Source: Cyanoderma ruficeps (lineage: Eukaryota; Chordata; Aves; Passeriformes; Timaliidae). From it: a DNA stretch of 64,000 nucleotides. Location of the stretch: positions 2,042,442 through 2,106,441 of the forward strand of contig VZDJ01000623.1 of the NCBI GenBank assembly GCA_008694505.1. Reading direction: 5' to 3'. Positions 20,766 to 35,095 of the stretch are shown here, piece after piece. The notes beneath the pieces were generated by a model. It was not told where the DNA came from and ran no database searches. It was given only the letters and a program-made list of their open reading frames with translations. Within the stretch, counting starts at the first letter, position 1; the number at the start of each line of letters is the position of its first letter. The position numbers and the translations under genes are program-made.

Positions 20766-22540
20766 ACCAGGCTGCACAAAACTTTTAACCCCACCATCTG
20801 CTCCAGCCATCCCGGGTAGCCCAGTTCAGTCTTTAGCAGGAAGGATTTTCCTATTTTAGAGCAAGGCAATTAGCAAGAATGTATGTATGTGCTCTTTCAC
20901 AGCACAAATTGGCAAAACTAGGTTTGTTTGTTTTTTGGGTTTTTTTTTTAATATGCTGGTGAGATATCAGATGTTTTGGGAAATTTACAATATCACTTGC
21001 ACTTCTTCTTTGCACATTTAAAAATTATCTGTAAAGGGATTCATTTTCAGAATCATCAATTGTTTCAATGAGAGAGAAAAAGGGGGTTTTTCAAGGAAGA
21101 ACTTTCGGTGCGTACCTAGTGTGAAAGTTAACTGCCAGCCTGATAATTGCAAAGTTAAAATGCTTTTACCTCTCTGAGAATGTTAATGGCTCTTAAATGT
21201 TGCTTGCTTTCAAGTTTCACTGCTGTTACTATATAGCTAAACAGAAATAAAATAGAACATCAGATACATTGAGCATGACTGTGTATAATTAAACTGTATG
21301 CATGGCATCAGTGTACCTGGTTAGTGGCTGAATGGCAATTTACTAGTAAAAATTAATTAATGACATGGCATTGGAAAATAGATACTCTAGGATATGAAGC
21401 ATAAAAATGCATGAACTTCTGTTCTTGAGGACAGATGGCAAGCTGGATGCTCCAGCCATGCCTGCAAAGAGCCCTGTTTGGTGAGGGCTCTGGGAAGGAT
21501 CAGGAATTGTTTGACTGCTGTTGTGCACTGCGGGGAAGAGGCAGTTCTGAGGAAAATACATAGATACGTGTAGGTGAAACATACAGATGAAATGTGTGTA
21601 TTTGCACGGGGTAGGAGAGGGTTAATGGTTACGAAGTGAGGTTATAAAGTCTGAGTTCAATGTAATTTGCTGATTTCACTGGCTTACATGTACATGCCAA
21701 CTGGATGATTGTGAAGTGGTTGCTTTGAGGATTAAATACTCATCGTTGTAACCCCCCCATGTTGATTTCTGCAATACCACAGAAGATTTTTCCATTCCAT
21801 GTTCCACATTTCAGTGCCTGGGATTACCTTTAATGTAAATGAGTATCGGTGTTTGTTACTACTGAAACAAACTCAAATTTTACTTTAATTTTTGGTAGCT
21901 GGATATAATGCCAATAAAATACATTGTGCTTCAACAGTGTGCGTTCAACTGCATGGGTTACAAGGCAATAATGTGAAACAGATATTTAGCCTTTGAATTT
22001 CTTTCTATTCTAAAATGAAAAAATGAGTCAAAATCAGGTATACATGCAATATGTTGATTAAAAAACCAGTGAAGAGCAATTTTTGATACTTTTTGTTTGT
22101 ACTTGCTCTTCAGTAAATGAGAAATGTCATCATTCACAGGACATGCTTGCATTTTGAAATCCAGATCTTCATTTTCTGCAGTAAACCTGCAATATAGGAC
22201 TTCTTATTTTAGCAGAAAAACTCGCAATAACAAATTTATGTTTTTAAACATAACTGCAGGGAAACTCAACATCCTGTCAAAAATAATTTTTCCACTCTCT
22301 GGTCTTTTTTATTTCTAGAATATCAAACCATGATTTCCTAACTGAAAATAGACAGTTGGGTATTTTTAAGACCACAGCCTCATCCTTATACTGGTGTTTT
22401 ATTCTAACTTTGACTCAGTAATAGCTTTATTTTAAGTATTATGAGGTCTACTTAAGTTACCTGCGTGACAGATTCTTTGAGCCACTACTGAGGAAAAGCA
22501 AAGCAAAAAAAGAAGAAAATTTTTGACTGTTGCCAAGGAG

Positions 22541-22560
22541 CTTCAGAAAGCTTCAGAAAG
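22541..22560. repeat. Tandem duplication of a 10-mer
   Basis: CTTCAGAAAG occurs twice head to tail. It is a short local duplication with no evident function. Confidence 0.8.
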
Positions 22561-24742
22561 GAAAATAAATCTTTGGATGTCTATTAAGTAATTACAATTT
22601 CATGGTGTCCTTCTCCCCATCATCTTTTCTAGAATCTCATTCAGAAGTTAACCTACGATAACTCTCAGCACATCAATATTTAAATATATCTTTCACTTCC
22701 TATGATACGATCTCACCAGTTTTAAGCCTCCCCCACACGTATTCATCATCCAAATTAATCATCAGTTATGATTGCTCTAACAACTTTGATAACTCTAAAT
22801 ATTTCATAGGCATTTTAGGATGTTTGATATCTTATGAGCATTTGGACTATTCAAATTTCATGATTAATTCATGGATTAATATAAAAATATTTGACCAAAC
22901 CGATACAGGGGAAAGGTGTACAAAATCTTTTCATTTTTAAAAGCACCTTGAAAGAGTACACTTGGGCAAGACAACATTCTACAGAGAAAATATTGTTTTA
23001 TAGTTTAAGCAAATAAAAACTTCTTTCCTTCTCAAGTGAAGAGGCAACGTTTTGGTTTTCTTTCCTTTTTCTTCATTTCCACACACTGTGTTTCCTACAG
23101 GGGATTATTTCTTGTGCATTCATATAGTTGCAAAGTATATTGCATCTCCTAACATAATTTCCTTTGATTAAAACAAACTGGTGGCAGGGCAAGGTTAACC
23201 AGAGGCTAAAGTCACAAAATAGGGAATATACGTAGAAAGCAAGGCTGAGCTTTCCTTAGCAAAGGAGTGGGAGAACAAGAAAAACCTTCATAGGTACAAG
23301 AAAAATGCAGGAACAAGAATGCCTGTTTGGCAAATAAAAACTAATTGGAGCAATAAATGTAATGTTCTCAAGTAATTGTGAAATAATTATTCCCCTTTAG
23401 AATCATCATACTTTAATTGCTTTCCAACGCGTTCCTGCGTTCTCCGTGGCTGTGGAAAGGAGGAGAAGTGCTTGTGCTCCCTTCAGGATTTCATTTTTCA
23501 TTTGCAGTAAGCTGCTGGCTTTCTCATAAAGGTTTTCAGAAATATGTTGCCTTAAACGCTGTTGTGTTCTTCCATATGGTGTTAAATGGAAAAGGTGAAT
23601 GGCAGATGCTGAAGGTATAAATTCCCTCCTAACGCCCAGATAAAGCGCCCTGACATTTAGTGGTGCAGTTCTCCATCCTCTGTGTCACAGATTTATAATC
23701 AATCCCTCATTTTCATTGAGACTGGGTTACGTAAATAGGACACACTTCAGTAGTGTATTCACTTTGCTCACAGCTTGATTCTTGAAAATTCAGCTGACAA
23801 TAGTTTAAAATTATAATATTAATAAAGAGGAGATCATCTGGCCTTCAAAATGACATCTGAAAGCAGCTTCTGTTTTGTGTTAAATCTTAATTACTGTATT
23901 TAAATGAATGCCTAAATGAGCCAATTCACAAAGGAGTTGCCTACTGTACCAATAGTGCCTGTTTGGTGATTTTTTTTTCTTTCCATTTACACAAATATAA
24001 AAAAAATAGTTTATATGGATGAGAACAGCTGTGTTCTCTTGCCTCTTATGACTCAGCTGAAGAAGGCTGAGCATCTCGAGTGTGTTCTCTGCCCTGGGAC
24101 GCCTTCTCCCTTGCCTGCCAAGTGGTGGCAATACTTAAAGTCAAGTTCAAAAGCGATGCTCTGAAACAGACATGGGTGTAAAAGCTGTGAGAAAGATCCT
24201 GCACCAGCCTCCTGGGCCGTATCTTGTGAGTTTTCCCCTCACTCACTATCAGGGGCAGCATATTGTCACAGCTGAGGGCAGGACTTTGGGCACAGTACTG
24301 TGGGGAGGCTTGGACCATGCCTGTGAGTGCTGCAGCCTTTGGTCGGGCTGGAAGGAAAGTGCTCCTGCCCACTCCTGCTCAGCTGAGTCTGGAAACAGAG
24401 AAACAGAGAGCTGTGTCCAGGTTACCCTGGAAGGGGACACCATGCACAGCTGTGCCCTGCTCTCCACTGCATCAGGGCTGGACTCATCCCCTGCAGGGGA
24501 ACATGCAGGGAATTTATGTTATGTCCTTGATTTCCCTTCAGCCTGTGCATAGTGAGCCACTTCAGGTTTTTACAGGGAAACAACAACAGCAACCTGAGAA
24601 TTTTGCTTTATGATTTTCGCATCCCTGTTCATTTCTTAAATTGTGGTGTGGATCTTACCCTGGGGTTTTAGAGTTTACAACCATGGTTATTCCAGATATG
24701 TGGCTATTTTTCTTTCAGGAAAAAGGCATTAGTGATCTACTG

Positions 24743-24790
24743 ATTTTTTTATTATTATTATTTTTAAATCATTATTATTATTGTTGTTTT
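24743..24790. repeat. T-run and (ATT)n microsatellite
   Basis: A T-run leads into two blocks of ATT units separated by TTTAAATC, and then TTG units. Ordinary intronic simple repeat. Confidence 0.85.
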
Positions 24791-25067
24791 CTTTTATCCA
24801 TGTGGGTTAGTGTGACAAAGAAAATGCAGTCCTGGCAAAAAAGCCTAACTAACACTGTCCCAGCAGTCATGGGTAGCAAATCATTGCAACATTAATTTAC
24901 AACTTTTTCAGTGTCTTTCCAGTTAAATGTGCTCACTCCTAGACAACAGTGGAGATTTTGAGGGGGATATCCAGATACAAACACCCTTTAGCTGGTGTTT
25001 AAATCATTTGCTTCTTGAAAAGGATAACTGCATTTGAAAATCTACAAAGTCAAATGATCTATTCCCT

Positions 25068-25094
25068 TCTTCTCTCTCTCTCTTTTTTTTTTTC
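25068..25094. repeat. (TC)n followed by poly-T
   Basis: Roughly six TC units pass into a run of T and then CC. It resembles a polypyrimidine tract, but no AG acceptor with coding sequence follows closely. Confidence 0.85.
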
Positions 25095-28000
25095 CTGGCT
25101 CATTCAATTGCTTGGCTCTGTCAGCCTTTGCCTGCAATTCATTGCTAGTGAGAGAGACATCTGGTTCTGCCCTTTATCAATAAATGCTTTTATATATTTT
25201 TTTTTTATATTTCCACACAGACGGAATGTAGAACAAGCATTAGGAGCTTGAAACGTTGTCAAACATACTCTGTGCCTGGTGGCTATTGCTTAAAGAAAAC
25301 CCTGTTCTATACCTGGTTCTCATACAAGATGCTCTAGAAATTGCAAGTCATGTGACTGTGGTTTGTCTTGATTTCACCCCGAGTGTTAGTAAACTTGATC
25401 CCCTTGTTGTGCTTTCCAGGGAAATAAAAATACTCCTTTATTTTGTCTGCAATGTCTCTCTATTAACATGTAGAAAAGCTGATAATTTCATTAGTCAGTA
25501 AATGAACTTTCAATTTTTTTCTTAATTCAGTTTAATTTCTTCTTCCAAGATCTTATTGCTTAGAAATCAGTTTCTCGTATTCTAATGGCCCTATCCAAAC
25601 TACATTAAATCCCCGCTGTCCAAAACAAAAACCAGGTAAACAAACAAGAAAACAAAAAAGAGATACAGAAAAAGAGTTCAAGAAATCCCAGTGACTATTA
25701 CTTCAGGTATGCATTTAGTCTTTAAAATTGATTCCAGAAAATACCTTGATTGGGAAGATATTCAGGGATTTGACCACAAAGCCAGAAATGCTGAATTAAG
25801 GAATAACCACAGATGATCTAGACGATCTCTCCAGGAAAAAAATGTAGAAGTCATTCCCCTTGTCCTAATCTGACCCATGTCGTTCAACTTCTTCCTCGAA
25901 GCACTGAATTTTTAGGATTGCCAGGTGAGCACTGGCTTTTTCTGGCAGGTTCAGTGTTGCCAGCTCCTCCTGGAGATCAGTATTGAGTGGGAGGGGACCA
26001 GGGGGAAGAGGAAGGAATAAAATTAGCATTTAATTTTGCAGGATGTGGAAAAATCAATGACAAGTGAAGCAATTCTTAGAAAAAAGAGAACCTCTCTGGA
26101 CACGTAAAGCACCATTATCTGATGTTTTATTACCAGCTATGACCTGTAGTCCGTGTTCAAGCCAAACTTCCGCTGGGTTTCCAGGAGCTTGGCTTGAATG
26201 AGGAATGCATAATGCTGGGCTTTGCATCCCGTGCCAGGCTGTCCAGCTCTGAACGATGAATTGCAGTCGTGTACGTGGTTTTTGCAGCCTTTTTCTCACT
26301 GCTCGCCTCAGCCTGAACTTCATCATGGAAACATGAGGCAAATAACTTTTCAGATATTGTTCTACCTTGCTAGCAGAGTGCCTGTCTTGATGATGAAGTG
26401 GGAGATAAGTCAGTTTGAGTTAGGCAGGTATTCTTTTGAGGCATGTTCACACATCTCAAGTTGGGGCAGGGGGGTTCTGCTCCTCTTGTCAAATCTTTTT
26501 GCCTTTGCCAGAGAGAAGGATTCATCTCATTGCCTGAGGGCTCTCAGCTTTCACAGATATTTCTATTGTTTGGCTGCAGAAGATAGAGTACAACTTCCCC
26601 TTTTAAGTTGGTTTGTTGCCTGTGGAGAAGAGAGTAAATGCAGCAACTTCATAACTGTGCTCGGATATAGTTGAAGAAAGTCCAGCACTGTATTACAGAT
26701 TTGTAAACAATTGGGTTTGCCTGATTTCATTGTCCCCTAAGTGCAGCCCAGCATCTCACTTGGTAGACCACATTTATTTATCTTCAAGACAAGGCTGTGT
26801 AGGGTAGGAAAAGCTGAGAGTTTCAGTATCATCTTCTTACTATCATCTCTCCCATGATGTTGCTGTTCCTGGGGTATTTCACTGGAATAGGATGAAGCTT
26901 TGTATATGCACTAATATGTATTGTACAGCATAATGATTTAGGGTCAGATTCTGGGTATTTTTGAGCCTTTTTTCTTCCTGCAGTGACTGTTTCAATGTGG
27001 CCATATAGATGTTGACCGAGAGTTCTCATTGTCACTGGAAAGTAAGACAGCAGCAACTCTTCAATATCCTATGCAAATCCACATTCAATATCCTTTGGAA
27101 CCAACATTCACAAAGGAGTGAGACCTGTTTTCCAGCAAGAAATACTGCTTACAAGGCTTCATGTGGCCCAAAGAGTCTTCAAGAACACTGGCAGATCTCT
27201 GCGTTTTCTAAGTATTATTCCAGGCTCCTTCAAGTCACTTCCTCTTCCCCCACATGCACAATTTCTTGGATTTGGGAAGAGGTCCTGCAGCAGCCTCGTT
27301 GCTGCCTGTCTGTCTGTGTTGATGGACAGCAGGCCAAGTGTAGTAAGAGGTACACTCTGGAATTCAGACAGGAGCAATTTTCAGCTGGCTCAGATGCCCA
27401 CATTGCTACCTGGGATCTCTGCAGGAGCTGGAGACTATTTGGCTGATTCTGTGCCTCTTTGCTCTCTCTGTCCTCACCCCCACATCAGGAGATGCTTAGA
27501 CTTCTTTACTTTGCTGGCCTTCAGAGGATTTGAAGGTTTCTGAGCACCCCTTGGCTCTCCATTTCTTCTCAAGTGGGGAAAGGCAGTGGGGAGGACTGCT
27601 GCTGACTTCAGCCACTTGTGCCTCTTATTTTCCTGTTTGGTTTGGAGCCACACATACAGAGTGAATTTGGAGTTAAGAGATGCCAGGCCTCTGGGTAAAA
27701 TGAATATTGTGGAGCAGAAAAAGGTATGTATTTAGGCAAAGCTTTCATATAAGATGCAAATTCAGGATTACTTAGCAGAGAAAATAATCATTTAAAATTA
27801 ATGTTACATTTTAAAAATGGAACATTGTTGGTGTTAACAGGAATGAAGGTTTTATTTTTAAGCTTAGCAAAGCCCCACATCCCAGAAAATGCAAAAATGC
27901 TGCTGATAATTTCTGGATGTGAACCTGGAAGGCTTCATGGAAACTTAAAAATAAATCAACTTCCTTCTTCTTTCCCAAAACTCTTTGGGCAAAAAAAAGG

Positions 28001-29538
28001 GTGTAAATATTTAACAGAAAATAATCACATTGCCAAAAACAGCAAACAAAGCCTATTTATTCAATTCTATAATATGCTGTAAATAATGAAAACCCTCATA
28101 GATCTAGCTGGACTTTTTTCATCAGTGAAGAACCTTAGCATGTAGCACTTTAAAAATCCATCAACGTAGCTAAAACTCTTTTTCCAGGCTCTTACCATTT
28201 TATGCCGTATTTTTCTCCATCCCTAAAATATGCAATTTGCCCTGCTTATGTTTGTTTAAAATGCTGGGAGCCTTCAGCCTGCTCTGATCCATCCATGTTT
28301 TAAGCAGGCAGCCTTCCCTGCCCTTTTCTACTTTGTGAGTTAAGAATCACCCTGCTTTACTCTCCCTTATCACCATCATTTCAATATCCACAAAAAATAC
28401 CACCGTGATTCCTTCTCTGCTTCTCTGGTGGATGAAGTTCCTACAAATACCTGCAAAACATTTACTTTGTTTTCTTCCTTCTTTGATAAGTAAGAGAAAC
28501 CGATTGAACTTGGAGAGAACCGCCTAGAATTTAGATCTGAAGTGCTTAATGGTTTTATATTCTTACTATCCAGATAGTGATTCTAATTTTGAAAGTCCCT
28601 GAAAGCATGACCAGCCTTTCTGGTCTGGGTTCGTTGACCTAGCAGACTGGAATTATCAGCCCTGACTGTGATTTTCTAGGTCTTCTGGGGATTTGCTGTT
28701 TGTCAAAGTATAGTAGTTTTTGTTGCCATTTTTGTAGTGGATGTTTTATTAGGTTCTCTCAGCTCTGTTTTTTTAAACAGCCTTGTCTACAAGTTGTGAA
28801 CCAAATACGATACTATCATGTTGTTTTCTTTTTTCCCACAACCACAAGTTGCCCTACTTACCCAATGCAAATCACTGTGGATCTACGTAACGTGCCTTTC
28901 TCAAGGGCATCTGTTAATTCCGTGTGACAAACTGGGGAGTCTCAGCCAGGAATATTGAGCACTGAAAGAAGTCCTGGTCAGGCTCAGTAGGACTTAAATT
29001 TTAAGCAATCCTCCCAAATTATAGCTTTGACAGACCTTGTGTGTGAGCAGTTTCTTCAACATCGAGGTGTTTAGGTGAGACTTTCATCATTAACAGCAAT
29101 AAACAATATTGTACAAAATTTTACAATAAATAGATAAAGCACCAAGCTGGGTGATGCTGCAGGAAGACACAGAGGCCTCAGTAGATTGCAACCTTTTCTC
29201 TAAGCACTTGACTTTTTATACAACGAAACTGGTGGTAAAACTCAATGAAGTGGCCTAGAATCAGCTCAAATATTCAGGTTCCAGAAAGACTGGTTGTTAT
29301 AAATAAATTAAGGACTAAATCCAAAACTCGTTGAGTCGATGGGCAGGCTCCCTTTGATTTCAAAGCACTCTGTATCTGTGATCCAAATGCACCATGAACA
29401 AATAAGGACAAAGAATTTATGTTGATTGGACATATTCAGTGTGACAAGAGCTTAAGTCTGATTCTCCTCTTTGCTTATGAAACACAACTGTGTGCTTCTC
29501 CCCGGGGCTGCTGGAAGACAAGTGTTTTGGTAGCTGCA

Positions 29539-29590
29539 TGCTAGGACTCACAATTAGTGCAAGCACTGAATCCTAGTGCTAGGAATCACA
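29539..29590. repeat. Nested short inverted and direct repeats
   Basis: A 13-base word, TGCTAGGA(C/A)TCAC, occurs at 29539-29551 and again at 29577-29589. Between and overlapping the copies are two perfect hairpins: AGTGC-AA-GCACT (29556-29567) and TCCTAG-TG-CTAGGA (29571-29584). The concentration of symmetric words in about 50 bases is unusual for this intron. I do not recognise it as a transposon end or an RNA gene. Confidence 0.6.
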
Positions 29591-32500
29591 GTGCTCTATG
29601 AAATGGAAAGTTATGGAAAGGGAGAGTTAGGGCTGATAACAATTTGTTGTGAAGTTATCCTGATTTGCCTTCAGGGCTTTAAAGGTGTTAATTTATCCTC
29701 CTATTTTTATTTTTCTTAGTTCTTTTTGAAAAGTCGTCTTGATCTGTTACAGTGGGAGGTTTAACGGCATTAAAAACACTTGGGGTTAAATTGTGGTCTT
29801 TAGAGAGAGGAGGTTCTCTGCTGGCTGAATGCCCTCTGTTCTCATCCCTTGTGCTGCTTGGAATATTCTGTGGCATCAAGCTTCTGTCCTGTCCTCCCAC
29901 CTCTAGGACTTGGGGACACTGTGTAGGTTCTTCTTTCTGTGTGTGAAGCCTTGTTTAGAAAACAGGTTTATTTTCTTAGTCAAGGAGCTCAAGGCATTCC
30001 AAGGGATGGATATGTTGAAAGTAGCACAACAGTAGCATCAAGATCACTTGTGTCTCAGACTAATTCTGGTTTATCACTGAGGTAGATGCTGAATAGAGAA
30101 GCACAAATCACTTTTACTTACGATATAATTAACTTACATGAAGCAGAACTCTACAGATTTATTTTTTAAATATCAGATACATATATTTCATTTTACCCTG
30201 AAATAATTTACTCTTCTTGGTCTTCTGAACAAATCAAATGCTTGATTTCTCTTCCCAAAATTCTTGATCAAGTTAGGTTTGAAGCAGCCTTCAGTCCCAT
30301 TTCTGAACTGAAGGTTTGTTTCAAAGTGACTTCCCCTCATGCAACGTTGATACCTTTTCACTTGCCATCTTTTAGTTCTGATCTAGATTGACTTTTGCGA
30401 CTGCAAAATGCATGATCATTTGAACAAGGTGTACTGAGGTGTACACCTCTATGCTTTTAGCTACTGTATTTCAAAATTTTTTTATAGACCTCAGATTTTC
30501 AAAGTAACTCCAATTAATCTTTGTTCTGGTTTATTTAGGTTTGCCGTGCAAAGAGTAGAATAATGGGAAAAGTAAAAGCGGAATGTATGTAGGGGTTACT
30601 ATAAACCACAATCCTTTTCATGCTGAACATTAGCTTGTCGAAATGCCTCCACTCTTGGCAGAAGACAAGCTTCGTAACCTAAGAGGATGTGATTTGAGTG
30701 GAGTTTTCATGCCCCATGTGCTCATTGTGTTCTTGCCACTGATGCAAACATTATCTATAATTACATTTTCAAGAGACTGAAAATTGCAGTCTTTGTGGAA
30801 CAAAAATGCAGCTGAAGAATGGAATGTATATCCTCTCCACCCTCATTATAAGGCTTATAAAAATCAAACTATAAGGCCCAGTACTGTAGCTTTCAGATAC
30901 AGGAAACCAGCACTGTTAGCCTGCAGTAGAGCATTTTCTCTGAAAATTAAGGCCTTTTGATAATCAAGCTAGTGCTGTTATTTCTACTAGCTTGCCATTG
31001 AAACCAGTCAAACTAAAATTTGTAATTCAGATCCGTATAAATAAAGTTGGAGTAATTACTCTGTTTGCTTATTTACAATATTTTCATGGGTTTGAGATTT
31101 AATTCACAACTGGTGGCAACATTAAAAGATTTATTAGACAGATCATAACATGGGTGTGGAAAATCCTGCCACACCATGCTGTGGAGCAGCCATGTTTTCC
31201 AGGAGGAGAACACCAATACTGAAAATGCTGTTTTCATTATGTTCTCTTGGACACCGAGGAGTTTTAGTGCTGCTGCTCAAACTGCACATCTCAATAAAAT
31301 ATCTCCTCCCTACATCAGTGTTATCATCTTTATTCCCGTAACTGAAGAACCAGAAGTAGAAAGGAGAATACATATCCTTGATTTTCTGTGTAAAACAAGC
31401 ACTGGAAACTTAAATAAAAGTTTCCAGGTGGAGAAGCTAATCCTGATCTCCTGTAGTATGCTTTTTAGAGTAGAAATTAATGAAATCACAGTGCATCAGT
31501 CACCTGTGTTCATAACACCCATGCCTTCATTTTCCTCTTACGAACTTCAGTTCTGAGTGTTTTCCCTCCAATAAGGGACATTTGAATGTTCTCTGATACC
31601 AGGGAGATAAATGCCTTTGAATAGAAAGACACATGCTGTTATTGGTTCTGTTATTTACTGCATTGAGGAGTGTGCACACAGGTGTTGAATGATCACATCA
31701 ACGCTAATGAGTAGATAAATAAGGGATGGTCCTGAATGCTTTAAATCCATAAGAATAAATGCAGGAACGTAGGAATTTATTGTTAGAAGCACAAATAGTT
31801 TGGACTAAAGTTACTGTGTATTCACTTATTTCCTTTCAAGCTGGTTGTTTTTTATTATTCTAAACGAAGTAATAATTTGGTTTCCCTTCCTAGGTTCACA
31901 GTTATTGTTAAAATCAATTCTCAAAATAATTTAGATGAAATAGTGTAAGTCTTATTAGGTATCTGTTTATGACCCTCTAACTTGATGTGGAAAGGGCTCT
32001 GGGCAACATCATATTGCAGTCAGGTGACAATGAGGGCAGCTAGAGCCACATACTTTATGCAGTTGCTGCCCAAGTTGGTAATTCTGCCTCCAAGTTCTGC
32101 TCCCTGATTGCTGCAAGTTATACCCAGGAACACGGTGGTGATTGAGTGCTGGAGTTCCCAGGACAGCATCTATTCTTAGTGGTCCAGCAAAACTTATTAA
32201 GAAAAGTAATTAGAACAAAGCTCAAGTACATTAGCCTCTTTAATGCTCCTGAATTCTCAGAGCTGTCTTCAACATTGGCAGAGGCTGTTTCCAGTAGAGA
32301 AGTTGAAGCAACTTTCTTTGCTGAAGTTAAACCCACTTTGGCATCGTGGTGGGAATTTCTTCTTACATAATAATATCAAGACCCGGACAGATCAAAGGGT
32401 GCTGGTATTCCAGTTAGTGAAAATAACCCACTTTGCTTTTATTTTTATGATGAATTTCTGGCAAGATGCAAAGTTCTGTGTTTCTGCCTGCTTCCTATGT

Positions 32501-34719
32501 GTGGTGTTTTTCTACATCATGTCACTTCACACCTTTTCTGTCATCCCCTGAGGCCCAAGAACTATGATATGTTTCTAAAACTATCCCTTTCCCTTTAAAG
32601 AATCATTTTTTTCTCTATTTCTTCTTTATCATAAGTCTGCCATCTTAAGTCTGGCAGGCTGGAAATGTATTTTCTTTCTCTGCTTGCAACACCACCCAGC
32701 ATTCCATTTACTCAACAAATCATCTCCACCATCCTCCTGAATATTTGTTTCTCCATTGGAATCCAAAATGCGGTTTCAAGCCTGTTCAGTCTTGTCTGAG
32801 GAATCAAAACCATGTCTCCTTGGGCTTTCAGGAAGTCTTTGGGGAGATCTCTTTGATATTTAAACTACTTCAGAAATGTGAGAGTCCATCCCTGAGATGG
32901 GAGTTCACTAAGGCCCTTCAGTACAGGGAGACACTGTTCTATGACAGGACCTACAAGGAGAGGTGTTCTTCATTTTTTCTTATTATACTCCCTTATTCAA
33001 CTCATCTTGGGTCCGTATCCCCTTCCTCAGGCATTCCCCTCCCTGCTAATTCTGGTAGAGTTGGACAAGAGTTAACAAAGTGCCCTTTGAGCTGTAGGAT
33101 GTCCCATTAGGCAGGAAAACAGGTTTCTAGGTTTTACAAGTCCAGACTACTCACATTCACTTATGAACAAGCAGTCTATAAAAGGGCCCACATGCTATTT
33201 TTTCTTCCCTTATGCCAATTAGTGACAATTTTTAGGTCTTCTCTCCTGCCACACTCAGGATTTTTTGTCTTTGTTCTTCAGTTGCCTTCGAGAAGTCTTT
33301 TGATGCTTTCGGCACTGTTGCTTTGTAGGGCAGACAGTCGCGTCAAGTGTCACTCCTGACATCGTGCAGTCTGTATAGTAAATTTAATAGAATAACACTC
33401 ATTTGTTCGTTATCTCAAAAATAAAATCCTCTTCCAGTGGAAGCTGCTGAGTTGCAAGGATTGCACAGCAGCTTGTGTTTCTGGGAACACCTGAGGGACA
33501 GCTGGGGAGACCCATCACTGTGGCCACACCAAAACTCTGCTACTTGGTTTTCCTTCTCAGCAATTCTTAGACCCATGGAGGAGTGGAACATAATTTTTAG
33601 TAAATTGGCTTGTGCCTGCATTGAATCAAGCTTGTCCCATTTCAGGTATTTGTATTGTAAATTTCCAGTGGCACTGAAAATATGTTTGCTAATTTGAAAA
33701 GATTTTCAGGACTTTCCCAAGGATGGAGAGGAATTGCTTCCCGTAACTCCTGAGGAAGGCTGACTTTTGCCTGGCACTGCCGACAGGACTGATGTTTCAC
33801 AACAAACTTTTTAATAAAATAAACTGTTTGAAAATAAATATTACAGTAGTCAGAAAGGAGTCTGCCACTACCTGCCTTAAAGTTTCTGTTTCCCCACACT
33901 GAGGAGCTGAAAGCTGATCCTCAGGCTATTCCATTCTGTGATGCTAATAGCGCTAATACAGTATCATTGTATTTGAGGCTTCAAAGATACCATACAAGCA
34001 TTTTCTTGTGATTCCCTGATCTTTGCATTTATACCCAGCTGTTTGTTATTCAGTTCAGCCATCAGCATCTAAGTCTCAATGGACCATGTAATATGCAGCT
34101 GTAGCCAGATGTAATGCTTCCTATTCCTAAATGTTTCTGTTAGAAGCTAAGAGTGGCAGGCTAAAGACGACTGATAACAGTGTTGCTTGCATTAATTTAA
34201 ACTCTAGAGCTACAGTGATTCTGTTTGGCAAATTTATTCCATGGCCAACAAGCAGAGCAGTATTTCCAATCTCCATCATTGCTAGTAGTGTTGACATTAA
34301 ATACATCGAGTATGTCTGCACTGATACAGAATGTACTTATGGTGCTAATTCAAATAGGAGAGGGATGTCCAATTTGCATAAACAAATATATTTTCAGATA
34401 CAGTTCTATTTAAGAGAGATAAAGACAGGAAAAAGCTTGTTCTAAACAATGACTCGCAATAATTTGGAGCAGTTCAACAAATCTTCACCCTCTTTAATTT
34501 TTTGTTCTCTATGGATAGCCAGGGAACTTTTACAATACCTTGTTCATGCCACTGGCAGATCTTGCTCTACTCATCTTTCCTGGTGTGGGTGGTGGCACAG
34601 AAAGGAATTGCAGTGTTTGAGTCTTTTGCCACAGATCACACTGAAACATTTGGCAAATCACTTTCAGCAGGTGACTGGGATTGCCCACATGCTCTGGGAG
34701 TCTTGGTTAAGCCCTTCAC

Positions 34720-35095
34720 TAGAAGAAAAATTGAGAAAGTTGTTCAGCCTGGAGGAGGGAAGACTTTTGGGAGGCCTTCTAGCGCCCTCCAGTACTAAAC
34801 GGGGTTACAAGGAGCAGGACTTTGAACAAGGGACTACAAGGGGTAATGGCTTTAAACTGAGAGAGTGCAGGTTTAGATTAGATGTTGGAAAGAAATTCTT
34901 TACTGAGAGAGTGTTGAGGCGCTGGAACAAGCTGCCCAGAGAAGCTGTAGATGTCCCATCCCTGGAAATTTTCAAGGCCTGAGTGAATGGGGCTATGAGT
35001 AACCTGGTCTGGTAGAAAGTGTCCCTGCCCCATGGCAGTGAGGTTGGACTTGATCTTTAAGATCCTTTCATACCAAAACCATTCTGCAATTGTTT
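34720..35095 (+). mobile_element. CR1 non-LTR retrotransposon 3' fragment
   Basis: A 5'-truncated CR1 copy. The frame at 34449-34982 ends with a CR1 ORF2 carboxy-terminal peptide: RFRLDVGKKFFTERVLRRWN, then KLPREAVDVPSLEIFKA. The upstream DNA reads TTGTTCAGCCTGGAGGAGGG, typical of the same CR1 region. A stop codon in TGA at 34980-34982 cuts the ORF. The 3' tail near 35040-35090 (GGTTGGACTTGATCTTTAAG followed by a CAAAACCATTCTGCAATTG-like end) matches CR1 3' UTR style. The upstream start of homology is uncertain, and the first part of that open frame (before about 34720) is not recognisable. Confidence 0.93.

Larger units (their letters stand above)
18253..34719 (+). other. CELF2: CELF2 intron downstream of exon 1b, first part
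   Basis: Long intronic stretch with no supported exon. It begins with the rest of the CpG island (to about 18660). Poly-T (18764-18778) follows, then mostly AT-rich unique-looking sequence with short simple repeats. Open frames near 24170-24610 and 27000-27545 reach 116 to 145 codons, but different frames and both strands are open together and no domain is seen. I recognise no transposon between 18.7 and 34.7 kb, which is a long repeat-poor stretch. Confidence 0.65.

Noticed and set aside
27009..27546. Overlapping 145- and 141-codon + strand frames
   Set aside because: Two frames open together with a third on the minus strand, and none shows a domain. I considered an old retroviral or processed-gene remnant, but no family features were seen.
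34449..34982. 177-codon + strand frame as a gene
   Set aside because: Its last third is CR1 ORF2 carboxy-terminal sequence and the rest is unrecognised intron. It is a chance fusion of intron with a dead retrotransposon piece.
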